Source of the DNA: Marsupella aquatica
Lineage: Eukaryota; Marchantiophyta
DNA: 64,000 nucleotides
Assembly (NCBI GenBank): GCA_973895155.1
Contig: OZ316893.1
Location: 21,390,001 to 21,454,000, forward strand
Direction of reading: 5' to 3'
This document shows, one piece after another, positions 24,495 through 36,720 of the stretch. The notes under the pieces are model-generated. The model made no database searches. It saw only the letters and a list, made by a program, of their open reading frames with translations, and had not been told where the DNA came from. Both the position numbers and the translations under genes were made by a program. Each line of letters opens with the position of its first letter. Position 1 is the first letter of the stretch.

Positions 24495-25978
24495 GAAGGA
24501 TGGAAATCAAGACATCTTCTGTTTGGGTGGATTCTTGGAAGTGCTACACCCCATCATCCATCACCTTGGCCTGGGTTCCTTGTGAGGACCAAAGGAAGGA
24601 GTGCGATATGCAAAGAGTTGGTGACAGAACGGTCTATAGTTTGCTTCTCACAGATACTTGTATCATAAGAAAATGAAGATTGTAATTTATATTCAAATGT
24701 ACTTCTGTGGAATGATACACAATTATGAAACAGAGATACGATAGGAGAGCGCTTCAAACAGACAAACGAAAGGAGAGCGCTCCTGCATACGATACAAGGC
24801 CAATAGAGATGCCAGTTTATGCATTGTTAATAGACGGAATGATTTCAAACGATGGGATCATTTCACGCTGTCAGTAGATATCTGTATATTTTCATTGGAA
24901 AGGGGAGTCCCCCAAGCTTAAGAACATGTAGGGCTGGAGTTCTCTGATCATTCAGATCTGGTAATCATGCAGTCCATGATAAGTACAGTGGACAATCTGA
25001 ACGAAAGAAATCTTCGTGTCTAAAGTTGTGATTTGTCTGGTGCCCCTCGGGGCAGCATTTTATTGTTCACAGACCAAGTATTCTTTCATATTGACTAATC
25101 AGTGTTCCCTGAACCCGTCTCTAAAGAGCATATGTTTGAGGTGGTCATATCAGTTGCATATCAGTTGAGTATTGTGAGATGAAGAAAACAACGCGGTCTA
25201 AGGCACAGCACATAACATGTCTTCACAGACTGTGAGTTAACAATAGTTGATTTCAGAAGGATTCCAACTATCTCTGAAAGCAACTTGTTTGATCTAATAG
25301 CCCTTTGGATCAAAGAAGACTCCCTTGCTGGTGGTATTTGATCGTCTAACTTAGGACAAATTGTTATTGCTTTTTCAGAAGTTGTGGAGACCTGAGAAAA
25401 AGAAAACCAGGATGGATTGTCGAAATGCGAGTAATTACTCACATTATTTTGCTATATGTGTTTTATAAGCATTTACCCTTTTTGAGGAAGAGCAGCAAAG
25501 ACATGCACTTTATAAGAGCACTCCCATGGGTGCCCAGTAAACTAACTCGTCATTGCCTACATTGATGAGGAACTTTTGATGGAGGCAACGGGCCCCTCCC
25601 CCCTGTAGTGTACCCCACCAATCATGCCCTAAAAATGTGACTCTTTCGAGCAACAATGGAAGCTGGGACCACTGTGCTCCTTATGAGCCATCTGATTAAA
25701 TCTCCTGTGATGGGTCTCAATGGTTGCATTGGGATGCGGTCAACTGCAGGCCCACTCCCCACTCCCTTTTGGAGGGGAGGAGTGGCGTGTTAGGCTCAAA
25801 AAAAGGTGGGGCTGGGAGACTCAGTTACCTACAGTGGAGGCCAGTGCAGAAACATTTTGGCTCCAAAGGGTAGGACTGGCCTGCTAGGCTTAAAAGAAAG
25901 GTGAGGCCATGAGACACAGTTAGAGTGGAGGCATTCCAAGATGCTAACAGGCATCCAGGCAGAGCAATGGGAGTGCTC

Positions 25979-26345
25979 TAACAGACACCCAATGCCACAA
26001 GCTAACCTAGCGGACACCCTAGTGTCAAAAGGAAAGGAAGTACCACATAAATAAATGCAATAATATATCATAAAGCATCTGGGTCTGTTTGGCAGACAGG
26101 TGGGAGTGCTCTAAAATCTCTTTGGTAGAGCCGTGGGAGTGCTCTAACATCTCTTTGGTAGAGCCGTGGGAGTGCTTTAATAGACACCCATTGGCACAGG
26201 CTAAGCTAACTGTCAGTCTAGTGTCAAGAGGAAAGAAGTACCATCTAAATGCAATGATATACTTTAATAGACACCCAATGGCACAGGCTAAGCTAGCTGA
26301 AAACCTATTGTCAAAAGGAAAGAAGCACCACATAAATGCAATGAT
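25979..26345. repeat. Three-copy repeat of about 88 bp with an embedded 36 bp tandem
   Basis: Copies start near 25979, 26174 and 26262, each with AGACACCCA.TG.CACA.GCTAA and ending AAAGAAG.ACCA...AAATGCAAT.AT. Between the first and second copies, a 36 bp unit (CTTTGGTAGAGCCGTGGGAG core) is repeated in tandem. Confidence 0.8.
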
Positions 26346-26549
26346 TTATCATGACGCATGTGGAACCAACAGCTGAATAGCTTCTCATCACTACAGTAGA
26401 TGTATATTTCCAATGCACAGGTAAGATTGGATGAAACCTCCCTACCCACACCATGAATTTTTAGAAAGCAAACGTCAACAATTTGCTCAAGAAGTATTAT
26501 CACTGGCCCTGATGTTGCAACAATCTTGGAGAGGATGGGGACAGTGTGC

Positions 26550-26790
26550 ATAAGGTGGCTTTACAAGAAGTATGGGACCATTGCTCTTTTTAGTCCCTCT
26601 GAGATTAATCTGGACCATATACTGAGTGGATACAGCTGCAGTTGGCTTTACAAAGAAAAGGGGTTGGGGGGGCATCCAGGTATACTGAGCTGACATGGCA
26701 CACATGGGGACATGGTGTTGACTGATCCTACATGGCACATGGGTGCAATGAGATGCTGATGTGGAGTGCTTATTAGCTCAAAACATCTCC
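26550..26790. repeat. Dispersed short repeat (MITE-like), copy 1
   Basis: Shares order and wording of several blocks with 49320-49530: GTGGCTTTAC.A.AAGT, AGATTAA, GTTGGCTTTA.A, and GATGCTGATGTGGAG.GCTT near the end. The similarity is interrupted. No terminal inverted repeats were defined. Confidence 0.4.
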
Positions 26791-27143
26791 AAACTTTGGC
26801 TTAATCATTCAAGCTGTTTGCTTGCTAGATGTTGATAAGTCCATTTTTACATCGAGATTCTTAAAATATTTTTGAAATATGCTTTGTGAAAGCAGGATCT
26901 TGTTTTTCAAGTCAAAAAATGAAATGTAGAGAAAACATTCAAGGACTTGCACTATTATCTGGAACTAGAGTTCCACTCTAGGCAAAACATTTAAGGGCTT
27001 GTCATATAAATAATCCGGAAAGATGGTTTTGTTTTAGAATTGCAAACTTAATAGTCCTTACAGATGTAACATACCGTCATATCCACATCAGACCAAAGTG
27101 CTTTGCCACCTTACCCTACAATGCCCAACACTAAAGAGAACCC

Positions 27144-27700
27144 TACCTAGCAAATAAAATCAACCAAACACTATAACACACCCTGGAAGAATATGGAAGG
27201 GAGTTCATCTTCATATCTCCTCTGTGGATCCTGGCCAATCGAGGGCTGAGATCAGCCCTGAGACACGTAAATCTTTCCTGAATTTTTTCCTTGTATTTGT
27301 GTACAAGGTTATGAGGCATTACCCCGGGTGAAACCACAGAACCTGGGCCAGCCTGGCCTGGGAATTATGAAACTTGAATGAGAAACAGAGTAAAGTGCTA
27401 GTGACGGGATGAGAATTTTCCTATATTCTGAACTGAATGTAGTGTAAAAATTCACTCCACTCTGTAACTCATCCCACTTGGGGATTACAGCCCTTAACCC
27501 CCTCATGGGGATGGGTTACCCTACCTAATAACCCCTAGCTAGCAGATAACATCATCCACAAATAACACCTCATCTGAAAGAAAATTGACGGGAGTGCCGT
27601 ACCGGCCGAGCATCTTCATATCTCAGCCGTGGATCGTCGCCGATCGAGGGCGGAGATCATCCCTTACAAACTATCTCCCGCGAATTTTCGGACTCGGGGC
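27144..27700. repeat. Diverged duplicate pair just upstream of the Myb-gene leader
   Basis: 27144-27300 and 27533-27690 share an ordered set of matches: CTAGCA.ATAA.ATCA, ATCTTCATATCTC...GTGGATC, CGATCGAGGGCGGAGATCA in the second copy against a version with CG lost in the first, then a .GAATTTT end. Many differences are C-to-T or G-to-A at CG sites of the second copy. Confidence 0.6.
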
Positions 27701-27819
27701 ATTTATTGATTATCCTCTATTACGGTACCAGGAACTATTAATTACGATAACTGGGTTCTTAATCTCGTTCCGCAGAAGTGCGAGCGTCACAATGCGGTGC
27801 TAATTCAGTATATAAGTAA

Positions 27820-29396
27820 ATATTAAGTGCGCACTAATCCCGCTTTCGGAGATATATCTCTCTCTCTTTGGTTTTCTCGGCAAACAGTTTGTCATCTCTT
27901 TCTTTTCTCTCTCTGTGTCTGTCCCTTGTCTGTGGGTCTCTTGTCTGTGGGTCTCTTGTCTGTGGGTATGGCTTCTCCTCTGGATCGTCCTCTGTTCTGA
28001 TTCGGCACACAGATCAGCAGCAGCTGCCGAGGGAGGAGCATCAATTGAGTACAGAAGCATGCAGTACTCGGATAACGAAAAATTGGAGCAGTTTTGTCGT
28101 CCGTTTCTTTCTCAGGGAGGGAGGTGGAAGCGTGGAGAGGAGGAATTGATTTGTTGATTGATTGGCTTAGGAAGAGGAAGAGGAAGGGGAGGAGCAGTTG
28201 GGAATGAAGAATTGCGGAGCACGAGTGCTCCTTGATTGAGAATTTGATCAGGTTCGTGGTCTAGGGTGCGGAATTTCATCAGTTTTGGGGTCCCAGAGGC
28301 GTTCGGTTGTGGACTTATTAGGTCAAAGGGGCGCTGCATTGATTGGGCCAAATTAATTCCTCCCCTTCGTGCCTGTGGATTGATTGTCCGGTCTTTTAAT
28401 CTTCTTGGGGACATCCACTATGCTTTGCTATCTTCCGTTGTTGTCCTTCTGATTCTCCGCCGCCGGACTTGAACAATAGCTTCTTTTTGGCTATATCCCT
28501 TTCTTTTCCACTTTCACTCTTACTTTCGGTGTTCATTCGTGGTCCCCCCCTGTTTTCTCGCTTCTCGTGCGGGAATTTATGGATTGATTTTCGGACTTGT
28601 TGTGTGTTAATCTAATGTTCAGCAATAACAGAATGCGAATTTGCATAATCTTTCCAACTTTTCCTTTTTAAGAATTTTGGTTTCTTTCTGTTTTTACAAG
28701 AAAGTCAGTCCCTTCGCCGTGGATCCATATCTTAGTCCTTTGGCAATTGCAATCTTTGCTTGTAAAGAAGTGCTAGAGTGCTGAAAGGGACGTTGCCGCT
28801 GAGCCCTCTGACTGTGCTCGCTCATCGCATTCGCACTGAGCTCGTCTTCTTGTCATAGTAAGTACTTTGACTTGACAGAATGCCAAAGATTCTGGAGAAC
28901 TAGTTAATGTATCGAAGTCACTGTCCAGTACGATCTCAAATGAAATGGATTCTTGGTGTGGTTGAAGCGTTCGAGTCTCTGCCTTATCTTGACATCTTGA
29001 TAATAATATGTTCGATTGGCTTCTGGCCTCCCCTTCACCTACTGTGTTCTTATCCTGTTGATGAGAACGTGGATCAAAGGTGGGGTCAGTCCAGTAAATA
29101 CTCTGAGAAGGAGTTAACCAACGGCGAGTGTCCCTGCCCTTTGTGAAAATTACAATTCCATTTGATCGTCACTGTGCTTGAACGGAATGCCATCGTGACA
29201 GCTTAGCAACGGAGCTCGCATATTGCTCAATACTTTATTTTTTGTTTCAGAATTTATCATTCTTCTTTGCTCATGGATGCTTCTTGAGTATTACAGCATT
29301 ATGTTGGGATACATTAAGAATTGACTTTCAGAGAGAGTCGTGAAATGCTTTGGGTGTCGTTGAGTGTGCAGATCTCATCTATGCTCTTTTCCAGCC
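27820..29396 (+). promoter_or_regulatory. Promoter / untranslated leader of the DRMY1-like gene
   Basis: A pyrimidine-rich tract (CTCTCTCTCTTTGG near 27857, then TCTCTTTCTTTTCTCTCTCTG) and three copies of a 15 bp GTCTGTGGGTCTCTT unit (27928-27967) suggest a transcription start zone. The rest to 29396 contains no coding signal and several candidate leader splice sites. The exact leader structure cannot be fixed from sequence alone. Confidence 0.4.
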
Positions 29397-32300
29397 ATGC
29401 TGGATTTAGCTTGCAGCACGGAAGTAGTTGGAAAACTACCAACAAAGTCGGCCGAAGATGGGGCAGGTTCATTACTTGTGGAGAAGGTTGCACAAGAGGA
29501 AATCGTGGATCCACTGTACGAAATGATTAAGGTAGGTCAATCTTATCCCCTAACTTGGGCCTTTCAGATTACTTCTTTGGCTTGTGATTATTGGGTTTGA
29601 TTACTAAGGTCAAGTACAGCTTCACTTTGTACAGCCTACTTTGCTGTAGGAATCGATTACTTTGAAGCGCTCCCTTTGTTTCATCTTGTAACTTTTTTGC
29701 TGTATTTGGTGACAGGATGGTGACGTTGGGACACTGCTGCAATCAACAGAGGATGCAGTTACAGAGCCTCACTCGTTAGTCCTTGTTGGATCGGATCCGT
29801 CTGGCAGTTATGGAAATGAGGAGCATGAACAAGGATTCATGGACCAAGATTCTGATGAGGGTGCCAAGGAGAAAGATGATTCTGCTTGTAAAGATTACAC
29901 CCTTGCTGATTCTGAGATTAATTAGTGTACTCCAGTTGGATGTATTTTAGGCTCTTAAGAGCGATATAGCCTAGATTGTCTTGCTTTTCAATCAATGTCA
30001 GTTCGTACTTGTGGTTAGAGTTTACTTTTACACATATCGTAGTAGACCCTTGATTTCTTAGCTTTGCTCAACAGCACTTGGTGTGTAGGGGAAGTGGGAG
30101 GTTATTGACAATGTACGTGTCTTCTCTGTTCCAGTCCTTTCAGAATCAGATGATCCGGCGGCTGAGAGGAGTGAACTGATGGCACAGATAAAGGTATGAT
30201 ATCAGCCGAACTCTTCCTAAAACCGCATGGAGTATGAGCTTCGGAATGATTCAGGAAAAGTTTCTACGAAAGTTGGTTTCTAAGCTTCGTGCACTGTTGA
30301 ACCTGATGTGACATCTAGTCTCGTGCACGTGTTCCAAGCAGTAATCTTGTATATAAGAAGACTAGATTGGGAAAGATTTCGTCTTTGGTCGCCGAGCTTT
30401 GTCAGAATTTCAGATGCTGGGTGAGTGAGGCCTACCCGTCGAATCCTTGGTGAGGAGTAGCAAATGTAATTTGATTGTGATTTTCAAATATGGGCAAATA
30501 AGCGAGCAAACCTCCAATGACTTCAGGTTTTGGATGCCATGCTCCGAAAAATTGAAGCTGAAGAACAGCAGCGTGCGCAATTGGAAGGTCCGGTGGTCGA
30601 TGCCAATGCTAATGACTTCGCTTCAAGGTCTGTGCACATTGATCATAGCGTTGGTCATAAAAGACAACGCCGTCCCAACCCAAAATATTTTGACACGGAG
30701 ATTGACGCTGATTTTCTCGCTCCTGGGAGCTTTCCTTCAGTGGCATGTCTTACGAACCCTGAAGAAGAACTACCAGGAGCTATGGGCTTCTCCGATTGCC
30801 AGTCTCTGCAAATTGTAGGGAATGAACTAAATTATAAGCATGCTCCATCAATACCACGTGCCACTGTCCCGAGCTTCTTTGATCATTGCTCTGGCCGTCC
30901 AGCAGGCACCCACCGTGCTCGGACTGCACTTGCACAGAAACCTCGTGTGTTCTCTACTGCCGAGGGTCCTGCAAGGGTTAATGTAAAAAGTGACAGCTAC
31001 TTAGACAACCTATCAATTAGAGAGCTTCATGAGGCCTACAGAAGGACTTTTGGTAGAGATACTTCAGTGAAAGACAAGCATTGGTTGAAACGACAAATCT
31101 TGACAGGTAAACAGAATGAGTCGAGCATTGGCAAGGAAAACAGTAAAGCTAATGCCCCTTCACCGGAGACTGCTGTGAAGGTAAGGCTGGAGAAGCGCTC
31201 CCCTGCAGAGGTACCACTGTCTAAAGTTGAGAACCTTGGTAGAACTGAAGGGACCCTACCCAGTCCTGGTGCTTCACTTGATGCAAAGAAATCTCATTGT
31301 AAAACACTCTCACTTGCGTCTCTATCACCTTCAGCTCCACCAAAGTCCTCTCCAGTTGAAAGTAGACAGGCGCTCAATGCAGTCGGTAATGCCGATGATA
31401 CTATGGAAGTTCAAAAGAATGAAACCCAAGTTTGCGGTAAGAGACTTCGGAAGCCCAACCGCAGGTACATTGAGGATGAAGGAGATGAGAGCCTGAGTGC
31501 AATGGCCAATGGAAGCCAATCAATATTGAGCACGTTGTTAAGTGCAGGCAGTGGACTTCGGCCACGTACACTAAGGCTCTCTTGGAGGAGTGATGAGGAG
31601 GTTGCTGGAGATGGGTACAGGAATGGTTCTTTGCGAACCAGTGGCTTACGAGTCACAACTAGATCGAGTACTTGTCATGGACGACGAAGCAAGCATGGAA
31701 GCAATAGCATGGTCAGTGGACTGGTTGCTCTTGAGATTTGAAAGTATACAAAGTTTTAGAAAAGCCAAAGGTGCCACACATGTCGATGTTATCGCAATGC
31801 AACTTTTAATTGCCTGTCTTTTAAGCTGATTCTCAACTGTTTGGATCCCAGACTGCATTCCTTTTCAAACCATCTTTTTCAAGAGGCAGTTCAGCATGCG
31901 AACTTTTGATGTGATGTGTGGATAAATATTCAGCGAGGATTACTGCACGATAAGAACGCAATCGATCTCAGCACCGATCTATAGTATCTTGCTTCTACTG
32001 ACATTATCTTCAGGGTTTGTTGGCCATTAGTGTAGTATCAGCTACTGCCACGCAAAAAGAATGTTTAGACATCTGTGATTCATGTCATCGCAGAAGCGAA
32101 AGACAGAAGGACGAGCAGCAAAGCTTGTGAAAATGGCACATTCAGCTCGAGCGTCAAGGCTTGATGCGGATGGTACGGTACGCAAAGTGAAATTTAGGCT
32201 ACCTGCGGCTCCTGGTCAGGATAAGGTAAATAGTTCATCGCAGTAGGATTTCTTTTTAAGAATGGCTTTGGGATCATCTGATTTTATATTGTAATTTCAT

Positions 32301-33439
32301 ACACCAGTCAAATGACAGTTTCTCTTAGGATCAAGCTTGTAAGGTGACCTCAGAAGTATCTTTTTAACAGGGTGAGGTGCTGAACGGTGGAGTCGGGGAA
32401 CAAGTCTCATGCTTGCTGCCAGTATTGACTGATGAGTCTTCTGAAGACTACCAAATCCTCAGCTCTCATTATCTCACCAGGCTGGAGGATACTAGTGACC
32501 AGGCCGTGGTCACAGTCCCAACAGCTAATGGTGGGACAAGACGCAAACACCACCGGCCATGGACATTGCGAGAGGTTGTCACTCTCGTGGAAGGGGTAGC
32601 CAGGTGTGGAGGTGGGAAGTGGGCAGACATCAAGAAGCTTGCATTTTCTGCGGTTGGATATCGAACAGCTGTTGACTTGAAGGTTAGATCCTTCTTCTTT
32701 TTCAAATTTCAACGCATTCTAATTTTATTTCATACCGATTGGATCAACTTCAAACGTCGACCATTTCGAGCTATTGAAACTCAGTTTCAACTTTGTTCAT
32801 TTAAAGGAGAACATGCTGAATGAAGGTGAATTCTGAAATGGCCTCTGATAACTGACAAGCTGCAAACGTATGTCACATTGTTGGATCACCTTCATCGGAC
32901 TGATAGGATAAGTGGCGAAATCTCTTACGAGCAAGCCGGGCACAACTGCATCCACCGAAACAGGTTCCGCTCCACTCATTCCATTCCAAATTCAGTTAAG
33001 AAAGACCAACTAAGTATGAAGGATAAATACGCGAAGGGCTAGTTAAGGGCTCTCTACAAGGATTGAATTTCTGCTCTGCAATCTACTGCTGGACTTGTTA
33101 GAGGCTCTAACTCTGGTCAGACCCGGGTAAAAGCTTGATGAGGTTAAGTGATAGTGCGTTTCAATATGTGGGAGCATCATGGGGCTTTTCTGAAGTCTGG
33201 TAGTAAGTCGAGATAGGCATCGCACTTTGTTCTTTAGATTCCCACATGTCATCGTACTAATAACTTCTAATCGATTTTTCGAGCAGGGTGAAACGCGCAA
33301 GAAGCAGTTTTCAGCCTCAATTCCGAGCCATATTCTCGCTAGAGTGCGTGAACTTGCTGCTCTTAACAATCAAATTATACCAGCCGCCAGTGTTGCAACG
33401 AGCGCAAGTAGAAGCGGGCGAACTGTACATAGACGATAG
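29397..33439 (+). CDS. DRMY1-like single Myb/SANT-domain nuclear protein
   Basis: Eight coding exons fit with consistent phases: 29397-29531, 29716-29887, 30135-30193, 30527-31711, 32094-32225, 32371-32682, 32907-32963, 33287-33439; 734 residues. The N-terminal two thirds are acidic or low complexity. They include RLRKPNRRYIE (about residue 430), typical of plant Myb-like proteins of the DRMY1/TRF-like group. The Myb domain starts at about residue 618 with RRKHHRPWTLREVVTLVEGV. It has three helix blocks, the WADIKKLAF helix and a recognition part YRTAVDLK|DKWRNLLRA that is completed by a 57 nt micro-exon. The tail IPSHILARVRELAALN is also characteristic. Arabidopsis DRMY1 affects organ-size robustness. 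The role here is inferred from homology; direct telomeric-repeat binding is possible but unproven. Confidence 0.85.
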
Positions 33440-35446
33440 TGACAATGAAATTCTGTCGCATGTAATTTAATTCCCAGAATCCTGAACTATGTAGATATTA
33501 AGGTAGCCAATTTAAATCACACCCGTAAACAAACCAAACAACTACCAATATACATGTCCTACATTCTAAAATAGGCCTTTATAAATACTGTAATATAGAC
33601 TGTTAAGCTCCTCCCGGTGACAATGCTTTAGAATAGGTTTTTTGGCATCCTAGGGGCTGTCCTTTTTCAGGAATTGTACATTTGATAGTATTGAATATAA
33701 ACACCCCGCAAATAGCGGGGACAAGGTCACAAGAGTCCTCGGTTCTGAGTAAAGCTGGCGCACTCCTTGCAGCAGTTCTAATTGCAAAGGGATGGATGCG
33801 CACGTCTGGGGACTGGAAAAGTGAAGGCTGAACAGTGAAACTAAAGCTGATGATGGCCCACAACCGTCTATAAATTCCTGTCAATTGGTGGTACCAAAGA
33901 ACGCTGGGTGCATCCAAGTTCCTGCTCGCAAGGAAACATGATGATTGAGATGAGTAATCAAGACGGTTTGAGAGTTTTACAACTGTGACATAGTAGACTT
34001 TTCCAGATTGTGCGGATGGCTCTGAGCAAGTACACTTTGCTATTTGCCTTGTCTTTGAGATACTGTGCTTGTGAAAGCTTGTATTTCCTGAAGATCAAGG
34101 GGATAGAGGACGAGCCCGAGGACACACACCTCGACCCACTTATCTCGCATCTCATACTTCACACCACCTCCATCAGGTTTAGTGCATTTACAGAATGAAT
34201 CCTGGAACGGCATAATCTTATATTGGCGACATATATTGTCTTCTCATCTCTTCCCTGGCGAAAACCATAATATGCTGTCTGTACTACAGAAAATGAACCC
34301 TTAAAATTAGCAGCTTAAGGGTGAGCTTTGGAGCGATACTTTTCTTTCTAAAATCAGCAGCTAAAGGTGACCTTTGGAGCGACGTGTGTAGGGGTTTCAT
34401 TAGGTTCTACTTAGATGTAACGCATCGGAATCTCAGTAAATTCCATTCCAGCCATTTTCGTTAGAAGTAGACTCGCAACTTTGACAATTCCAACTTTTAC
34501 GGCACAGAGGACTTTGACACTCAGTTGGGATTACAAATCAAATTATAGGAACTTGTAGGCGAATGAAACCAAGGGTATGGCGCACAACTTTGACAATTCC
34601 AACTTTTACGGCACAGAGGACTTTGACACTCAGTTGGGATTACAAATCAAATTATAGGAACTTGTAGGCGAATGAAACCAAGGGTATGGCGCACTTCCAT
34701 TTGTCCTGGTTAAAGCCAACGGAACGGCAAGAGTTTTCCAGTTCATCCAGAGGTTATATCAAATTGTAACTAATTCAAAAGAATTCGTGAACTCGAACTC
34801 TTGATATAGAATTGGACCGTGCAAGAACTCACTCAGAGATGAACAAACCGGTTATCTCACCCGAAAGAATTCTCGATTCCAAGAACAGTATATACCTACT
34901 GGCTTGGACAAGCTCCGCTCATAGAATGATTTACTTCGAAGTACAATTGCTGAAATCTTTCATAAGGCTTCGCACCGCGTCTGCGAACCATGATCAGATA
35001 GTGGGGTATAATTCAAAAGATCTGATGAAGACTTAATATCTCGTGTAGTATCTCTTGAAATCACCAATGGACTAGATTAAGGGTTCAATGCATCACCGCG
35101 ACAAAAGTGTGGCGTGCTTCATTATGTGGCAATAACCTAGTTTTCAGTAAGTACATCCACTTCCGTCACTCCGACTAAGACGGGTGCACAATTCATGTCC
35201 ATGCAAACAGGAGTCGTAAGAGACGATACAATACCAAGTCAAGACTTGGCCTTACATTATGTCGTGTCCAGCTGCCAGTGGTTATCTCTCAACTACCGAC
35301 AAAATCATTTGGCTCCCGTGAAATCATGGGTGAGCCTGCTATACCACCGTCAGCCATGTCTCATGCTTCCATTTACAATCTACTCAAGTCTCAGACTAAA
35401 AGTAAGTGGGTAAAAATCCACCAACATGGACGCTGCTGCACTCCGT
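33440..35446. other. Intergenic with a tandem duplication
   Basis: 3' flank of the Myb gene and 3' flank of RPS30 (opposite strand). No supported gene. It includes the 109 bp duplication at 34476-34693 and a smaller imperfect repeat at about 34290-34385 (TTAGCAGCTTAAGGGTGA.CTTTGGAGCGA). Confidence 0.5.
34476..34693. repeat. 109 bp tandem duplication
   Basis: Two essentially identical head-to-tail copies starting CAACTTTGACAATTCCAAC and ending AAGGGTATGGCGCA. Near-identity suggests a recent event. Confidence 0.9.
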
Positions 35447-36478
35447 TTACTTCTCGGAAGAGTTAGGGCCACGCTTCTTTCCGAAGCCAACAACTGAAAC
35501 AACAGAAAAGCGGCATTAGTAAACCAGACCCTACATGGCTCCCAACTCTGCATCTAAGCGGGAGACCCTTAAATCCACACAGATAGACTGTAACAGAACA
35601 ATACAAAACAAACAACTTCATTGGACCTTCTCAGCCACGAGAAGGTTTCCAACCTAATTTACAATTCACGAACACCAGACCAACAGGTCAAGCAGCGCCC
35701 ACAGTTTCGACAAATCGCTTCACGCAAATGGCACGAGTGTCAGAAGCCAACCATCGTCGACTGATTGATATGCATAGGGCAGAAAAACTCACCGGCCGTC
35801 ACGAACCGTCTGTTGTATTGGATGCGCTTGTGAGCCCTACCCTTGGGAGTCTTTTTCTTATCCTGCTTCTGGACCTTGGGCGTCTGGCCCCTGACCTTGC
35901 CAGCTCGGGCGAGGGATCCGTGAACCTTACCTATCGTTGTTCAATTACCACCAACCAGCGTTAAGGAAACCACCAATAACATCGTCGACACATTTTACAA
36001 CAAACACCACAACTCAAACATCTCCGTCACGAACTCCATCAGACAAACTGAAGACTCGGTAATATCACCATTAGCAGTGCCGCCGACACCAACGAAACCC
36101 CCGCACAATAAGAAAGACACTAAGAAGAAGGAACGACCAGAACGCATACGTCTAGGAACCAAAACGGAAAGCAGGGACAAATCCGACAGAAAGAACGACA
36201 CCAACGAAACCCCCGCACAATAAGAAAGACACTAAGAAGAAGGAACGACCAGAACGCATACGTCTAGGAACCAAAACGGAAAGCAGGGACAAATCCGACA
36301 GAAAGAACGACACCAACAACGAAAGACCAGAACCCATTTCTAGAAACGGAAACGAAACGCATCTCCAGAGAAACCCCACCGAAAGAAAGTGGGCGACAGG
36401 GCAAGACGAGAATCGATATTTCCACGAGCGGAAAAAAATAGACAAACACGAAAAGCCGGAGACAGAGCACTCACTCAT
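35447..36478 (-). CDS. RPS30: 40S ribosomal protein eS30
   Basis: Minus strand, three coding exons: 36475-36478 (only ATGA), 35793-35930 and 35447-35493, together 62 residues plus TAA, the usual plant eS30 length. Exon 2 encodes [19 protein letters not shown] followed by a Lys-rich stretch and RRFVTA. Exon 3 gives [15 protein letters not shown]. Phases (1 then 1) and GT-AG sites agree. As in plants generally, there is no fused ubiquitin-like domain. The predicted second residue is Ser because the 4 nt exon splices to GT. The start is in good context (CCACCATG). eS30 is a small, basic protein of the 40S subunit shoulder near the decoding site. Confidence 0.93.
36085..36308. repeat. 112 bp tandem duplication inside RPS30 intron 1
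   Basis: Two near-identical copies start at 36085 and 36197 (GACACCAACGAAACCCCCGC...), and the start of a third (CGACACCAAC) lies at 36308. The whole array lies between coding exons 1 and 2. Confidence 0.9.
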
Positions 36479-36720
36479 GGTGGAAGGTAGGCGTCGAACG
36501 GGGGGGCAGAATTCGAGTCGAGGAAGTAGAATCGAATCGAGCGAGCGCAGCGCAGCGGAAGGAAGAAAGCTGAGAGCACGAAGAAATGAGCGAGAAAGGG
36601 CGATGTCGAGCGAGAGTCGAGAGTGATAACTCCGGAACGTCGAAACCCTAGAAGTCTGTCACCCTTCTTCCTTGTTACGGGGCTCCCCATTCGACGGCCT
36701 GGATCGGCTCCTCTGATATC
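36479..36720 (-). promoter_or_regulatory. RPS30 promoter / leader with a telo-box
   Basis: Upstream of the RPS30 ATG on the minus strand. The sequence AAACCCTA at 36643-36650 (plus-strand reading) is a telo-box, a common element of plant ribosomal-protein promoters, about 165 bp from the start codon. The region is purine/pyrimidine-skewed. TSS not determined. Confidence 0.45.

Larger units (their letters stand above)
24495..27143. other. Intergenic with tandem repeats
   Basis: 3' flank of the C2 gene followed by AT-rich sequence without supported genes. It contains the repeat cluster at 25979-26345 and a dispersed-repeat candidate at 26550-26790. Confidence 0.5.

Noticed and set aside
36152-36478. 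108-codon minus-strand frame starting at the RPS30 ATG
   Set aside because: This is read-through of RPS30 intron 1; the spliced eS30 model explains the ATG.
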